NCBI RefSeq assembly: GCF_028737195.1
Contig: NZ_JAQZAJ010000005.1
Coordinates: 124,001 to 188,000, forward strand
Length of the DNA: 64,000 nt
DNA from: Pseudovibrio exalbescens
GTDB lineage: Bacteria > Pseudomonadota > Alphaproteobacteria > Rhizobiales > Stappiaceae
Direction: 5' to 3'
Below the pieces are notes generated by a model. That model was not told the origin of the DNA. It was given only the letters and a program-made list of their open reading frames with translations, and ran no database searches. The position numbers and the translations under genes were made by a program. This document shows, piece after piece, positions 26,699-36,667 of the stretch. Position 1 is the first letter of the stretch. Every line of letters starts with the position of its first letter.

Positions 26699-28606
26699 AT
26701 GAAATTTCCTTTGCTCGACAGCATCTCCAGTCCAGCTGATCTGAAGCACATTCCCGAAAACAAACTGCGGGATCTCGCGGACGAGCTGAGAGGTGAGTTG
26801 ATCGACGCAGTTTCGGTGACCGGTGGTCACCTGGGCGCCGGCTTGGGTGTTGTTGAGCTGACGCTCGCCCTTCACTACATCTTCGACACGCCGAAAGATC
26901 GCTTGATCTGGGACGTGGGTCACCAGTGCTATCCCCACAAGATTTTAACGGAACGCCGTGACCGGATACGCACACTGCGTCAGGCTGGCGGCCTGTCTGG
27001 TTTTACTAAGCGCGCAGAAAGCGAATACGATCCGTTTGGCGCAGGACACTCCTCAACGTCTATCTCTGCCGGGCTCGGCATGGCTGTGGCGCGAGACTTG
27101 TCCGGAGACGACAACAACGTGATCGCTGTCATTGGCGATGGTGCCATGTCCGCTGGCATGGCCTATGAAGCCATGAACAACGCCGGAGCGTTGAAGAGCC
27201 GCTTGATCGTGATCTTGAACGACAACGACATGTCGATTGCTCCACCAACCGGCGCCCTGTCGGCCTCCCTCGCCCGCCTCGTGTCCGGGAAGACCTACAC
27301 CTCTATCCGCGATGTAGCCAAAAATCTGGCACGCGCACTGCCAAAGCCGCTTCAGGAAAAGGCCGCTCTGGCTGAAGAATATGCTCGCGGCTTCCTGGCG
27401 GGTGGAACCCTGTTTGAAGAGCTTGGCTTCTATTACGTTGGTCCAGTTGACGGCCACAATCTGGATCATCTGCTACCGATCCTGAAGAACGTGCGTGATG
27501 CGCAAGATGGACCCATTCTGGTGCACGTTGTCACCCAGAAAGGCAAAGGCTACCTGCCTGCAGAAAGCGCGAGCAACAAATATCATGCCGTTGCGAAGTT
27601 CGATGTGGTCACCGGCAAGCAGTCCAAGCCAAAGGCGAACGCGCCCAGCTACACCAAGGTGTTCGCGCAAAGCCTCATTGAAGAAGCCAAACGCGATGAC
27701 AAGATCGTCGGCATCACAGCCGCAATGCCAGATGGAACTGGCATGGACCTGTTTGGCCAAGCGTTTCCGAAACGGACTTTTGATGTCGGAATTGCCGAGC
27801 AACATGCAGTGACTTTTGCTGCAGGCCTTGCCACGGAAGGGTACAAGCCGTTTTGTGCGATCTACTCTACGTTCTTGCAACGCGCCTATGATCAGGTGGT
27901 CCATGATGTGGCCATTCAAAAGCTACCGGTCCGTTTCCCAATTGATCGCGCTGGTCTTGTTGGTGCCGATGGCGCGACCCATGCGGGGTCTTTCGACACA
28001 GCCTATTTGAGCTGCCTGCCCGGTTTTGTGGTGATGGCTGCAAGCGATGAAACCGAACTCATGCATATGGTGGCAACCGCAGCTGCTTATGACGAAGGGC
28101 CGATCTCCTTCCGCTATCCTCGTGGAGAAGGCGTCGGCATGGAACTGCCAGACCGCGGCACCGTGCTTGAAATTGGCAAAGGTCGCATCGTCAAGGAAGG
28201 AACCCGCGTAGCCCTCCTCTCCTTCGGCACGCGCTTGCAAGAATGTCTGGACGCCGCCGAGAACCTCGACGCAGCAGGCTTGAGCACAACTGTTGCAGAT
28301 GCACGCTTTGCAAAGCCCCTGGATGTTGACCTTCTGCGCCAGCTTGCCACCAACCACGATGTCCTGATTACGATTGAAGAAGGCTCTATTGGCGGTTTCG
28401 GCAGCCATGTGGCGCAGTCGTTGGTGAACGCAGGCTTGCTGGATCGTGGCCTCAAAGTGCGCTGCATGACGCTGCCAGACACCTATCAAGACCACAACAA
28501 GCCAGAGATCATGTACGCAGATGCGCAGCTCACTTCCGCAGGCATCATGAAACAGGTATTCGAGGCCTTGGGGCGTTCCGAGGAAAGCTCTGCAAAACTG
28601 GCATAA
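26699..28606 (+). CDS. dxs: 1-deoxy-D-xylulose-5-phosphate synthase
   Basis: A 635-residue thiamine diphosphate enzyme joining pyruvate and glyceraldehyde 3-phosphate, the entry step of the MEP isoprenoid pathway. N-terminal [18 protein letters not shown], thiamine motif [18 protein letters not shown], catalytic region [17 protein letters not shown] and a C-terminal transketolase domain. The start ATG 26699 gives the normal family length; the frame open to 26621 adds a non-homologous leader. Confidence 0.97.
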   Translation: MKFPLLDSISSPADLKHIPENKLRDLADELRGELIDAVSVTGGHLGAGLGVVELTLALHYIFDTPKDRLIWDVGHQCYPHKILTERRDRIRTLRQAGGLSGFTKRAESEYDPFGAGHSSTSISAGLGMAVARDLSGDDNNVIAVIGDGAMSAGMAYEAMNNAGALKSRLIVILNDNDMSIAPPTGALSASLARLVSGKTYTSIRDVAKNLARALPKPLQEKAALAEEYARGFLAGGTLFEELGFYYVGPVDGHNLDHLLPILKNVRDAQDGPILVHVVTQKGKGYLPAESASNKYHAVAKFDVVTGKQSKPKANAPSYTKVFAQSLIEEAKRDDKIVGITAAMPDGTGMDLFGQAFPKRTFDVGIAEQHAVTFAAGLATEGYKPFCAIYSTFLQRAYDQVVHDVAIQKLPVRFPIDRAGLVGADGATHAGSFDTAYLSCLPGFVVMAASDETELMHMVATAAAYDEGPISFRYPRGEGVGMELPDRGTVLEIGKGRIVKEGTRVALLSFGTRLQECLDAAENLDAAGLSTTVADARFAKPLDVDLLRQLATNHDVLITIEEGSIGGFGSHVAQSLVNAGLLDRGLKVRCMTLPDTYQDHNKPEIMYADAQLTSAGIMKQVFEALGRSEESSAKLA

Positions 28607-28725
28607 ACTCTTTCCCGATGTGATCCCGCACTTGATTGTCATCGAGCTTTCTGGCTCGATGCGCCGACGTAGTATACTCATCTCCTGTTTAGTTGAAACG
28701 AACTAACGTTCCTGAAAGTTTGCCC

Positions 28726-30129
28726 ATGGCGCAGCTACTGGTCCCGATCGGCGCATTGCTGATCTCAGTGGTCCTCATTCTTGCCGGACATGGCTTGAGT
28801 TCCACCCTGATCCCACTTCGCGCGGAACTGGCTTCCTTCAGCGACTTCTCGATCGGTCTGATCTCATCGTCGTTTTACATCGGCTATGTTGCTGCCTGTT
28901 TTTACTCTCACAATTTCATCATGCGGGCGGGGCATATTCGCACGTTTACGGCCCTTGTTTCCATCATGTCGGGCGCGGCCCTGCTGCATCCGCTGATCGT
29001 TGATCCAGTTTGGTGGTTTGCCTTCCGTTGCCTTACAGGCTTTTGCTTTGCTGGTATGAACCTTGTCGTCGAGAGCTGGCTGAATGAACGGACAAGCAAC
29101 GAGAACCGTGGCGCGGTGATGTCGATCTATGTTGTGCTCACCTTCCTGGCGGTTATTGTCGGCCAGCTGAGCATGATCGGCTTCGATATCGCAACCTTTG
29201 CGCCCTTTGCTGTTGCCTCGGTGCTGGTGAGCATGGCCGTGGTGCCTGTCGCCATGACCAACGCGACCCAGCCCGCACCGCTCGCAGTCGTCAGCTTTAA
29301 CCCCATCAAGCTCTACAACACCTCCGCGATTGCGCTGTTCGGGTGTTTGTTGATCGGTCTTGCCAACTCCTCCGTCTGGACGCTGGTACCGCTCTACGCG
29401 TCTCAAATGCAGTTTGGAACCAGCCAAGTAGCTTACCTCGCCGCAGCCGTAGTTGTTGGCGGCGCAGTCATCCAGTGGCCAGTGGGACGCCTTTCAGACA
29501 AGGTCGACCGCCGCTTGGTGATTGTTGGTCTTGGCATTGCCTCTGCGGTGACCGCGGCAATGCTGTTCTTCATTCCGAGCCCTGCCTTCGCCATCACCAT
29601 GGTGGTTTTCATCTTGCTCGGCATGGCCACTCAGCCAATTTATGCCGTTATCGTTGCCCACGCATTCGACCATACGGCAGCAGACGAGTACGTGCAGACC
29701 TCCTCCGGCATTTTGATGGCTTATGGCGTGGGCTCAATCGTGGGCCCTATTGCCGCCTCCGCCTTGATGGTTTCCATCGGCCCCGGCGGCCTTTTCGTTT
29801 GGGTTGCCGTTGTTGAGGTGGTGCTGGTGCTTTACGTGGTGAGCCGCCTGTTTGTGCGTCCAGCCGTGGAAGAAGCCGACAAGACAGACTTCGAATTCAC
29901 GTCGACTGCAAACGTTGGTGCCACCATCACACCAGAACCGCTTGACCCTGAAGCCGACAACGTTATCGCGCCGGAAGAATTCCCCGCCTATGACGGCGAG
30001 GATGCGTTGGCAGCCGATGAAGCCATGTCCATTTCCACCGAAGAAGAGGGCGAGTACTTTGTTCAGGACTTCCATAATCCTGAGCAGGAGTTCACCCCTG
30101 TTGAACAAAAGGAAGATGGACAGGCCTAG
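28726..30129 (+). CDS. MFS transporter (YcaD-like) with acidic C-terminal tail
   Basis: A 467-residue major facilitator with 12 predicted membrane helices; GRLSDKVDRR is the motif A loop between helices 8 and 9, and the N-terminal SFYIGYVAAC and FNLVVESWLNERTSNENRG-type sequences recall YcaD. About 80 residues after the last helix (from around 385) form a very acidic, low-complexity cytoplasmic tail rich in Glu, Asp and Pro. Substrate unknown. Start ATG 28726 (MAQLLVPIG) is preferred to TTG 28693. It lies between dxs and the copper genes. Confidence 0.85.
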   Translation: MAQLLVPIGALLISVVLILAGHGLSSTLIPLRAELASFSDFSIGLISSSFYIGYVAACFYSHNFIMRAGHIRTFTALVSIMSGAALLHPLIVDPVWWFAFRCLTGFCFAGMNLVVESWLNERTSNENRGAVMSIYVVLTFLAVIVGQLSMIGFDIATFAPFAVASVLVSMAVVPVAMTNATQPAPLAVVSFNPIKLYNTSAIALFGCLLIGLANSSVWTLVPLYASQMQFGTSQVAYLAAAVVVGGAVIQWPVGRLSDKVDRRLVIVGLGIASAVTAAMLFFIPSPAFAITMVVFILLGMATQPIYAVIVAHAFDHTAADEYVQTSSGILMAYGVGSIVGPIAASALMVSIGPGGLFVWVAVVEVVLVLYVVSRLFVRPAVEEADKTDFEFTSTANVGATITPEPLDPEADNVIAPEEFPAYDGEDALAADEAMSISTEEEGEYFVQDFHNPEQEFTPVEQKEDGQA

Positions 30130-30152
30130 CCAAAATTGCTTATATCACCGCC

Positions 30153-30554
30153 ATGGTGAGGACTCCGGGTTTCCTGCAACAACTGCGACTTGAGCGCAAG
30201 CCTCTCGCGATACTGGCGGGGCTGGCTCTCGCAGCACGCGTGTTGCTGTTGTCTCTCGGGGTCATAAGCGCATCCGACCCAGCTCTTGCCGGTCTGGGGC
30301 ACCTATGTGCCCCTTCCGGATATTCAGCACAAACGCCTGTTTCTGATCAGGAGCCCACAGCAGATTTATGTCTGTGCGGCGTCTTGTGCGCGCAAAACAC
30401 CGCGAGCAAGCTCTTCACGCATCTCAGCGACCTTCCTGTCGTTCAAGCTGGTGCGGTTAAAGTTGCTGGAACGCTAGCGCCACCACAGAACCACAGCACC
30501 TTTGAGAAGCCGTTTTCCCACTTCAGCATTCGTGGCCCACCTTTGGCTGTTTGA
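30153..30554 (+). CDS. DUF2946 family protein
   Basis: A 133-residue protein with one N-terminal membrane segment (about 17-38), a Cys-containing middle (HLCAPSG, LCLCGVLCAQ) and the family ending FSIRGPPLAV. DUF2946 proteins commonly occur beside copper uptake and cytochrome oxidase assembly genes, as here: the next two genes are PCuAC and SCO. Metal contact through the Cys and His residues is an inference. It lies 23 bases after the MFS gene and 44 before the PCuAC gene. Confidence 0.75.
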   Translation: MVRTPGFLQQLRLERKPLAILAGLALAARVLLLSLGVISASDPALAGLGHLCAPSGYSAQTPVSDQEPTADLCLCGVLCAQNTASKLFTHLSDLPVVQAGAVKVAGTLAPPQNHSTFEKPFSHFSIRGPPLAV

Positions 30555-30598
30555 TCTCCTTAAACCAACGACCAGATCAAACACTCAAGGAAAAGACC

Positions 30599-31084
30599 AT
30601 GTTGAACCTGAAAACCGCTGGCATTGCGCTGGCGCTCGCACTTTCACCTCTGTCGTTTGCACAGGCCCATGATATCAAGCTAGGCGAGGTATCCATCTCC
30701 AACGCTTGGACCCGCGCCACCCCGCCTAAGGCAAAAGCTGGTGGCGGCTTTCTGACCATTACAAATGGCGGTTCGCAAGCCGTTGTGCTCAAGAGCGCAG
30801 CTTCCGATGTGGCCAAGCGTACCGAAATTCACGAAATGGCGGTTACTGACGGCATCATGAAGATGCGGGAGATGAAAGATGGCCTCTCAATCGCTCCAGG
30901 CGAAACACTGGAGCTGAAACCTGGCGGCTACCACGTAATGTTCATGGGTATTCATGAAGCATTCACCGAGGGTGAAACGGTATCGGTAACGCTCATGTTT
31001 GAACCGGGCGGCCCGGTTGACGTTCAGATGCCTGTTCACAAAATGGGCGTCAAGTCTGCCATGAAGCACCATTCAACTCATTGA
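30599..31084 (+). CDS. periplasmic copper chaperone PCu(A)C
   Basis: A 161-residue protein. Signal peptide to about residue 21 (ALALSPLSFAQA), then the cupredoxin-like copper-binding domain with the H(M)X10MX21HXM-type ligands: EIHEMAV, MKMREM, and GGYHVMFMGI. It delivers Cu(I) to the CuA or CuB site of cytochrome oxidase. The Met- and His-rich end (MPVHKMGV, MKHHSTH) may hold more copper. Start ATG 30599 after AAGGAAAAG. Confidence 0.93.
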   Translation: MLNLKTAGIALALALSPLSFAQAHDIKLGEVSISNAWTRATPPKAKAGGGFLTITNGGSQAVVLKSAASDVAKRTEIHEMAVTDGIMKMREMKDGLSIAPGETLELKPGGYHVMFMGIHEAFTEGETVSVTLMFEPGGPVDVQMPVHKMGVKSAMKHHSTH

Positions 31085-31091
31085 GGTCGCC

Positions 31092-31700
31092 ATGAAAACG
31101 TCTCGGATTATCCGTTACACAGCTTGGGCAGCAGTCGCTGCCCTCGCCTTTGCGGTCGCCGCTGTTTCCCTGATCAGCTGGCGCTCTGACAGCACAATTC
31201 CCATGGCACCGGTCGCCAACATTGGTGGCCCCTTTACGCTTGTGAACGGGGAAGGCAAAACCGTCACGCAGGAAGACCTGAAGGGCAAACCATCGCTCAT
31301 GTTCTTTGGCTTCACCTATTGCCCGGATGTGTGTCCAACCACCCTCTTTGAAATGCAGGGCTGGATTGAGGAGCTGGGTGCGGAAGCAGACAAGCTGAAC
31401 TATGTTTTCGTCAGCGTTGACCCGGAACGCGACACACCTGAGGTCATGTCCGATTATGTCTCTGCATTTGACAGCCGGATCACCCCGCTCACAGGTACAC
31501 CTGAAGAGATTGCTGAAGTGGTGAAATCTTATCGAGTGTATGCGCGCCGGGTTGAATTGGACGATGGCGATTACACCATGGACCACACTGCGGGCGTTTA
31601 CATGATGAACCCAGCGCAGGAGTTTCTTGGCACAATCAGCTATGGCGAACCCCACGACGCAGCCGTCGAAAAGATTCGCAAACTGATTGAGCAAGGCTAA
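31092..31700 (+). CDS. SCO1/SenC-family copper assembly protein
   Basis: A 202-residue thioredoxin-fold protein tethered by an N-terminal helix (about 10-30). The copper/redox motif CPDVC occurs in FTYCPDVCPTTL and the third ligand His in the MDHTAGVYMM region. It inserts copper into, or reduces the thiols of, the CuA site of cytochrome c oxidase. It begins 7 bases after the PCuAC gene, so the two are co-transcribed. Confidence 0.94.
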   Translation: MKTSRIIRYTAWAAVAALAFAVAAVSLISWRSDSTIPMAPVANIGGPFTLVNGEGKTVTQEDLKGKPSLMFFGFTYCPDVCPTTLFEMQGWIEELGAEADKLNYVFVSVDPERDTPEVMSDYVSAFDSRITPLTGTPEEIAEVVKSYRVYARRVELDDGDYTMDHTAGVYMMNPAQEFLGTISYGEPHDAAVEKIRKLIEQG

Positions 31701-31934
31701 ACAGCAGCTCACCTAAAGAGCGCGGTTGTCTGGTATGGCTCTAAAAGTCAGGCCCCAAACCTCTCAATTGGCCGGGGTCTGGATACCTAACCCATGGCTT
31801 GCACACCAAAACGCTGGATTTCCCGGCTTGGGTTCTGGTGCAGCGGCACTCCATCACGTATTGATGCGCCAATAGTTGCCACCAAAGGCAACATGACTGT
31901 GTTTTATGGCCTGAGCCAAGGACAACAATAAACA

Positions 31935-32666
31935 ATGCGCCTGGACCAATATCTGGTGGAGCGGGGACAGTTTGAAACACGTGCCCGCGCTCGAGATGCC
32001 ATTTTGCGTGGCACAATTGAGGTTGACGGACACCCTGCCAAAAAGCCTTCTCAGAACGTGGCTGAAGGCTGTCTGGTGGTAATCAATGACCCTGCTCAGA
32101 CTTATGTTTCTCGATCTGCCTTGAAGCTCAAGGAAGGGCTCAAGATTTTTGAGCTGTCGCCCAAGGATCAGATCTGCGTCGATCTGGGGGCTTCCACGGG
32201 CGGCTTCACACAGGTTCTGTTGGAACAGGGCGCGCGGCGGGTCCATGCCATCGACGTTGGGCATAACCAACTGCATGCCTCACTTGCTGCAGATCCACGG
32301 GTGAACCAGCGCGACGGTGTCAACGCACGCATCCTTACTCTGGCAGACCTTGAAAACCAAAGCCCGACTTTCCTCGTGAGCGACATCAGCTTTATATCGC
32401 TGCGACTTGCTTTGCCTCCCGCTTTGGAGCTTGCAAAGGCTGGTACGCAAGGCGTGTTCCTGATCAAGCCTCAGTTCGAAGCGGGCCGTGAGGCGATCGG
32501 CAAGGGTGGCATCGTCAAGCCAGAGATTGGAACGCGCGTAGCCGAAGACCTCTACACTTGGTTCGAGGAACAGCCGGGCTGGCGTGTGCTCGGCATGATC
32601 CCCTCGCCCATTCTAGGGGGAGACGGAAACAGGGAATTTCTGCTCGCGGCCTGCAAAGACCGCTAA
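31935..32666 (+). CDS. tlyA: TlyA-family rRNA 2'-O-methyltransferase
   Basis: A 243-residue protein. An N-terminal S4 RNA-binding domain (MRLDQYLVERGQFETRARARDAI) is joined to a FtsJ-like SAM-dependent methyltransferase: motif I DLGASTGGFTQVLL, DVGHNQLH, SDISFISLRLALP, FLIKPQFEAG. TlyA methylates C1409 of 16S and C1920 of 23S rRNA in mycobacteria; hemolysin activity is an old label. In Rhizobiales it generally follows dxs, so the MFS and copper genes interrupt that pairing here. Confidence 0.94.
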   Translation: MRLDQYLVERGQFETRARARDAILRGTIEVDGHPAKKPSQNVAEGCLVVINDPAQTYVSRSALKLKEGLKIFELSPKDQICVDLGASTGGFTQVLLEQGARRVHAIDVGHNQLHASLAADPRVNQRDGVNARILTLADLENQSPTFLVSDISFISLRLALPPALELAKAGTQGVFLIKPQFEAGREAIGKGGIVKPEIGTRVAEDLYTWFEEQPGWRVLGMIPSPILGGDGNREFLLAACKDR

Positions 32667-32717
32667 AGTCTGCTAGAGAAGCCCGTGACAAAATAATTTC
32701 TAATAGAGAGAGCCCTC

Positions 32718-33974
32718 ATGAGTGCACCTGAGCTGCAGAGCCTTACCATTGACCGTCTGGCTCACAAGGGCGATGGCGTGGCAAACCTGAACGGTGAGCA
32801 AATCTTTGTTCCTGGTGCGCTGCCCGGGGAAGCCGTTACGGTTAAGCTCAAGGGGGATCGCGCCGAGCTGGTCGAAGTGACAACTGCCAGCCCCGAGCGC
32901 GCCGAGCCGATCTGCAAGCACTACGGCTCCTGTGGTGGCTGTACCCTCCAGCATATGTCAGCGGAGAGTTATAGCGACTTCAAGCGGAACTTGGTCGTCG
33001 ATGCGCTCAAGGCGCGTGGCATCGAGGTGGCGGTGGACCCTGTTGTCACCTGCGCTCCCCAAAGCCGTCGCCGTGCTGTCTTTACCGCTGTACGCGCCGG
33101 CCACAAGGTGCTTCTGGGGTACCATGAGGCAAAGTCTCACCGCCTGGTGGACGTAGAAGAATGTCCCGTTCTTGTGCCTGAGATAGTGTCTGCGCTACCC
33201 AAGCTGCGCCGCCTCGCCAGCGAAGTAATGCCGCGCAAGGGAGACTTGAAGTTCACTGTAACAGCCACGCTAAACGGACTTGATGTTGCAATTCAAGGCC
33301 TTGGAAAGAACGCAGAGAAGCATTTTCTGGCCCTTTCTCAAGCAACCATGGAATACGGCTTTGCCCGGCTGACGGCGGATGGTGAGACCATCTTGGAGAT
33401 CAAACCACCTCAGCTCGACATGGGCGGCACCATGGTGACCGGTCCTTCAGGCGGGTTCCTTCAAGCTACCAAGCATGCAGAAGACGTCATGGCCGAACTT
33501 GTCATGGAAGGCATCGGAAAGGCAAAACGCGTTGCGGACCTTTTCTCCGGAACAGGCACCTTCACATTTCGTATTGCCAAGGTTGCTTCTGTCCACGCAG
33601 CAGAGAGTGATGCACCTGCACTCAAGGCGCTGGACACTGCCCGACGGGTCGCCAAGGGTCTGAAACAAGTCACGACCGAGCGGCGCGACTTGTTCCGTCG
33701 CCCCCTCAACGCCAAAGAGATGGACAACTTCGGCAAGGGCTATGACGCGGTGGTATTTGACCCCCCTCGAGCCGGAGCCCAGGCACAGGCCAAGGAACTT
33801 GCAAACTCTCCGGTCAAGCGGGTTGTTGCGGCCTCGTGCAACCCGGCGACGCTGGCCCGGGATCTGAGAGAACTGTTGGACGGCGGCTACGTGCTGAAAC
33901 GTGTCACGCCTATAGACCAGTTCCTCTACTCGCCCCATATTGAGGTTGTCGCCCAATTGGAGCGTGCTGACTGA
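32718..33974 (+). CDS. class I 23S rRNA (uracil-C5) methyltransferase, RlmD/RumA-like
   Basis: A 418-residue enzyme. N-terminal TRAM domain (LTIDRLAHKGDGVANLNGEQIFVPGALPGEAV), a 4Fe-4S site with CKHYGSCGGC, then the SAM core with DLFSGTGTFT and catalytic Cys in VAASCNPATLARD. It methylates a uracil in 23S rRNA (position 1939 in E. coli for RlmD). The equivalent position in this organism is inferred. It lies 51 bases after tlyA, both being rRNA modifiers. Confidence 0.9.
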   Translation: MSAPELQSLTIDRLAHKGDGVANLNGEQIFVPGALPGEAVTVKLKGDRAELVEVTTASPERAEPICKHYGSCGGCTLQHMSAESYSDFKRNLVVDALKARGIEVAVDPVVTCAPQSRRRAVFTAVRAGHKVLLGYHEAKSHRLVDVEECPVLVPEIVSALPKLRRLASEVMPRKGDLKFTVTATLNGLDVAIQGLGKNAEKHFLALSQATMEYGFARLTADGETILEIKPPQLDMGGTMVTGPSGGFLQATKHAEDVMAELVMEGIGKAKRVADLFSGTGTFTFRIAKVASVHAAESDAPALKALDTARRVAKGLKQVTTERRDLFRRPLNAKEMDNFGKGYDAVVFDPPRAGAQAQAKELANSPVKRVVAASCNPATLARDLRELLDGGYVLKRVTPIDQFLYSPHIEVVAQLERAD

Positions 33975-33985
33975 GGAGAAGCAAA

Positions 33986-35035
33986 ATGGCCCGACCGTCG
34001 CCCCTGGTAATTGCTCGCAAGTCTGGATACCTGATGGAGCAAGGGGCGCGGGTTGCGTTCTACGCACTTTACGAGCGCGCCATGGGCCGTATTGCACGCA
34101 AGTACCCTATCGCTCCAGAGGGCAAGGCGCGTCCCAATGGCCCGTTTCCTGACCGCCAGAAAATGTTTGCGGACATTATGGAGGTCTTCGACCGGGACTT
34201 TCGCAATGTGGAACGCGGCATCTATCCAATACAACGTGGGCCTTACAAGGATATCGGTGAGCTGCTTTCCACCGGTCGCCGATTCCTTGCGGATGTGCCC
34301 AAGGTCGCCTCACGGCGAGCTGAAGGCCGCCATCAGGAAGTCTCAGGAACCTCGCGCCAACTGCCACGCTATTACCGGCAGAACTTCCACTATCAAACAG
34401 ATGGGTGGCTGAGCGAAGATTCTGCCCGTATCTACGATTTCCAAGTTGATGTGCTGTTCAAGGGCACCACAGCCGTAATGCGACGGCTGGCGCTAGCACA
34501 GATGGCGCAGGCCCTTCTGAACACGGATCGGCGAGAAGTTGCCTATCTGGATATAGCCTGTGGTACAGGCGGTCTCCTCAACCCCGCAACGCGGGCATTT
34601 CCCGGCTTGCGCGGCACCGGAATTGACCTTTCCGAGGAGTATCTTCGCGTCGCCCGAGAACGCAGCGCGACGACACGGTCCAGTTATGTCTGCGCCAACG
34701 CGGAAAGCCTCCCCTTTGCGTCGAACAGTCTAGATTTGATAAGCTGCGTCTACCTGTTTCATGAGCTGCCGCCCAAGACGCGCAGACAGGTAGCTGCCGA
34801 GATAGGACGCGTTCTCAAGCCAGGCGGGCAGTTTATCTTCATGGACAGTTTGTTGGTTGGTGATAAGCCCGAGTACGACGGTGCGCTGGAAGCCTTCCCT
34901 GTGCTGTTTCATGAGCCTTACTTTTCAACCTATGCACGGGAAGACATCGAAGGGTTGTTTGGCGCTGAAGGCTTGACGCTGGCGGCCACTGACCTCGCAT
35001 TTGTCTCGCGCATCAACAGGTTTACCAAAACCTGA
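33986..35035 (+). CDS. class I SAM-dependent methyltransferase
   Basis: A 349-residue protein. The N-terminal 130 residues are basic and helical (SPLVIARKSGYLMEQGARVAFYALYERAMGRI) and unlike standard methyltransferase domains. The C-terminal part has the SAM motif LDIACGTGGLLNP, GIDLSEEYLRVARE, ANAESLPFASNSLDLI and LKPGGQFIFMDS. GGAGAAG precedes ATG 33986, 11 bases after the RlmD gene. Substrate unknown. Confidence 0.8.
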   Translation: MARPSPLVIARKSGYLMEQGARVAFYALYERAMGRIARKYPIAPEGKARPNGPFPDRQKMFADIMEVFDRDFRNVERGIYPIQRGPYKDIGELLSTGRRFLADVPKVASRRAEGRHQEVSGTSRQLPRYYRQNFHYQTDGWLSEDSARIYDFQVDVLFKGTTAVMRRLALAQMAQALLNTDRREVAYLDIACGTGGLLNPATRAFPGLRGTGIDLSEEYLRVARERSATTRSSYVCANAESLPFASNSLDLISCVYLFHELPPKTRRQVAAEIGRVLKPGGQFIFMDSLLVGDKPEYDGALEAFPVLFHEPYFSTYAREDIEGLFGAEGLTLAATDLAFVSRINRFTKT

Positions 35036-35136
35036 TCGAACTTGGAAAATGCGGGGGAAATGGGCGAGGCTGTAACACTAAATTCACAGCATCGCCCTAG
35101 CGTCAGCCGCTCAAGCGGCTAATTGGATTTTTTAAG

Positions 35137-35436
35137 TTGATCAAGTGGTTCTATTGGTTCGGGGCATTCCTGTGCATCACCCTTGGGCTTCTGACCGTAT
35201 GGCTTCCCATTCCAACCGGACTGCCTCTTTTAGTGCTCGGCTTTGTGTTGCTTATTGCAACCAGTCGTGGTGCCGCGCGGTGGCTACGCCATCGTCGGCG
35301 CACACACAATAAATTGAACCGATCCATTTCATGGATTGAAGACCGCAGCACTGGCAGGTTTCGGCGCATTCTCCTGCGTACACGCCCACGCTACTTCAAG
35401 AAGCTGATGAAAAAAGGCGAAGACAGCGACCTCTGA
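35137..35436 (+). CDS. small inner-membrane protein (PGPGW or DUF454-like)
   Basis: A 99-residue protein with two hydrophobic stretches: WFGAFLCITLGLLTVWLP and LPLLVLGFVLLIAT separated by a Pro-Gly hairpin (PIPTGLP). A strongly basic tail follows (RHRRRTHNK, RRILLRTRPRYFKK). The hairpin and basic tail recall the PGPGW and DUF454 families; I cannot choose. Start TTG 35137 is inferred, as no ATG or GTG is in frame nearby. Confidence 0.55.
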   Translation: MIKWFYWFGAFLCITLGLLTVWLPIPTGLPLLVLGFVLLIATSRGAARWLRHRRRTHNKLNRSISWIEDRSTGRFRRILLRTRPRYFKKLMKKGEDSDL

Positions 35437-35484
35437 TTGACTAGTATTTGAAGCTGAACTTGAGAACCAAATGAGGGAACTGCG

Positions 35485-35775
35485 TTGTCTGCCTACATTA
35501 TTGTCGACACAAAAATTACCGACCCAGAAGCCTACGAAGAATACAAAGCGTTGGCGCGCCCGATTGCAGAGAAGTACGGTGCCATTTACCGGGCAAGGGG
35601 TGGCAAGATGAAAGTTCTGGAAGAGGAACTCTGGTCACCATCCCGTATCGTTGTGCTGGAATTTCCAACGATGGAAGCGGCAGAAACTTTTGCCAACTCA
35701 CCGGAATACGCGCCAGTTAAAGCCATCCGCAACGCGAATGCTGACTGCACCCTCGTTATCGTTGAAGGCATCTAA
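35485..35775 (+). CDS. DUF1330 protein
   Basis: A 96-residue dimeric alpha/beta-barrel-like protein of the DUF1330 family: AYIIVDTKITDPEAYEEYK at the N-terminus, YGAIYRARGGKMKVLEE and VLEFPTMEAAETFANSPEYAPVKAIR. Function unknown, although the ferredoxin-like fold is shared with small oxygenases. Start TTG 35485 follows GAGGGAA at a normal distance. Confidence 0.88.
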   Translation: MSAYIIVDTKITDPEAYEEYKALARPIAEKYGAIYRARGGKMKVLEEELWSPSRIVVLEFPTMEAAETFANSPEYAPVKAIRNANADCTLVIVEGI

Positions 35776-35783
35776 GGCCCTGC

Positions 35784-36518
35784 TTAATACTTGCGGCCCG
35801 TTACAATGATGTACGGGCTGCCTTCGGCCGCCTCCGCACCGGACCAGTCGCCATACCAGGCGGCGGGCTCCAAATCGACAGCCTTAAAAAGGTTCACCAA
35901 GTGATCCTTTGGGACGAAGCGGCGCTGCTTGTTCAATGAGCATCGTTCGCCCTGGCTGTCGTAGTGGGTCTTCATGGACACCAAGCCATTTGTGTCGGGT
36001 CCGTCAAAGTCCTGCCAGAAGGCAACATCCTCGCCATCTGCGCTGCGGACCCGCATGGGCCGTTCATGCTGCGGCCAGCTCTCCCAAGGGCGTGCTGATG
36101 GATTTTGCATCCCAAAAGCAAAACGGCCACCGCTTTTCAAGTGCTCGGTGACCGTTTCCAATAGAAGAACCTGATCTGTGTCCGTGGTGAAGGCGTGAAA
36201 GGCGTTTCCACTGATGACAACTGTATCAAAACGCCTGTTGAGCCTTATGGTTCGTGCGTCTGCACCCACCCATGTCACGGCTCTCGTTCGCTTGATGGCC
36301 TGGGCTATCTTGCGTGGATTGCGGTCAACGCCCACAACCTCAACACCATTCTTGCTCAACTCATGGGCCAAGGCCCCCGTTCCACATGCGATCTGAAGGG
36401 CGCTTGATCCCGTCCGGCTCGCAAAGCCTAGAAGGAACTGATCGTCGTCGTCCCACGTTTTGTCCAGTGAAGAAAGCCGATGGTGGTCCGGCGCCGTGCT
36501 CGATTGGCTCATGTGCAT
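35784..36518 (-). CDS. class I SAM-dependent methyltransferase
   Basis: A 244-residue protein. SAM-binding motif I IACGTGALAHELS, motif II VVGVDRNP, then GADARTIRLNRRFDTVVISGNAFHAF, consistent with UbiE/Methyltransf_25-type enzymes. The C-terminal half carries WYGDWSGAEAAEGSPYIIVTGRK. A substrate cannot be suggested. Convergent with the DUF1330 gene, ending only 9 bases away. Confidence 0.82.
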   Translation of the reverse strand: MHMSQSSTAPDHHRLSSLDKTWDDDDQFLLGFASRTGSSALQIACGTGALAHELSKNGVEVVGVDRNPRKIAQAIKRTRAVTWVGADARTIRLNRRFDTVVISGNAFHAFTTDTDQVLLLETVTEHLKSGGRFAFGMQNPSARPWESWPQHERPMRVRSADGEDVAFWQDFDGPDTNGLVSMKTHYDSQGERCSLNKQRRFVPKDHLVNLFKAVDLEPAAWYGDWSGAEAAEGSPYIIVTGRKY

Positions 36519-36667
36519 CGCGATATCACCGTTTTTATTGGCCTACATAACGAAGCGTAAGCCCTCTAGTTTTAACAGAACGTCCACATGTTCCCAAGAT
36601 TACCTGAAATATCGCCAAAACGGTGACGGCAAACACAAAAATATCACAGTGTTGCAACTTGAGCACG

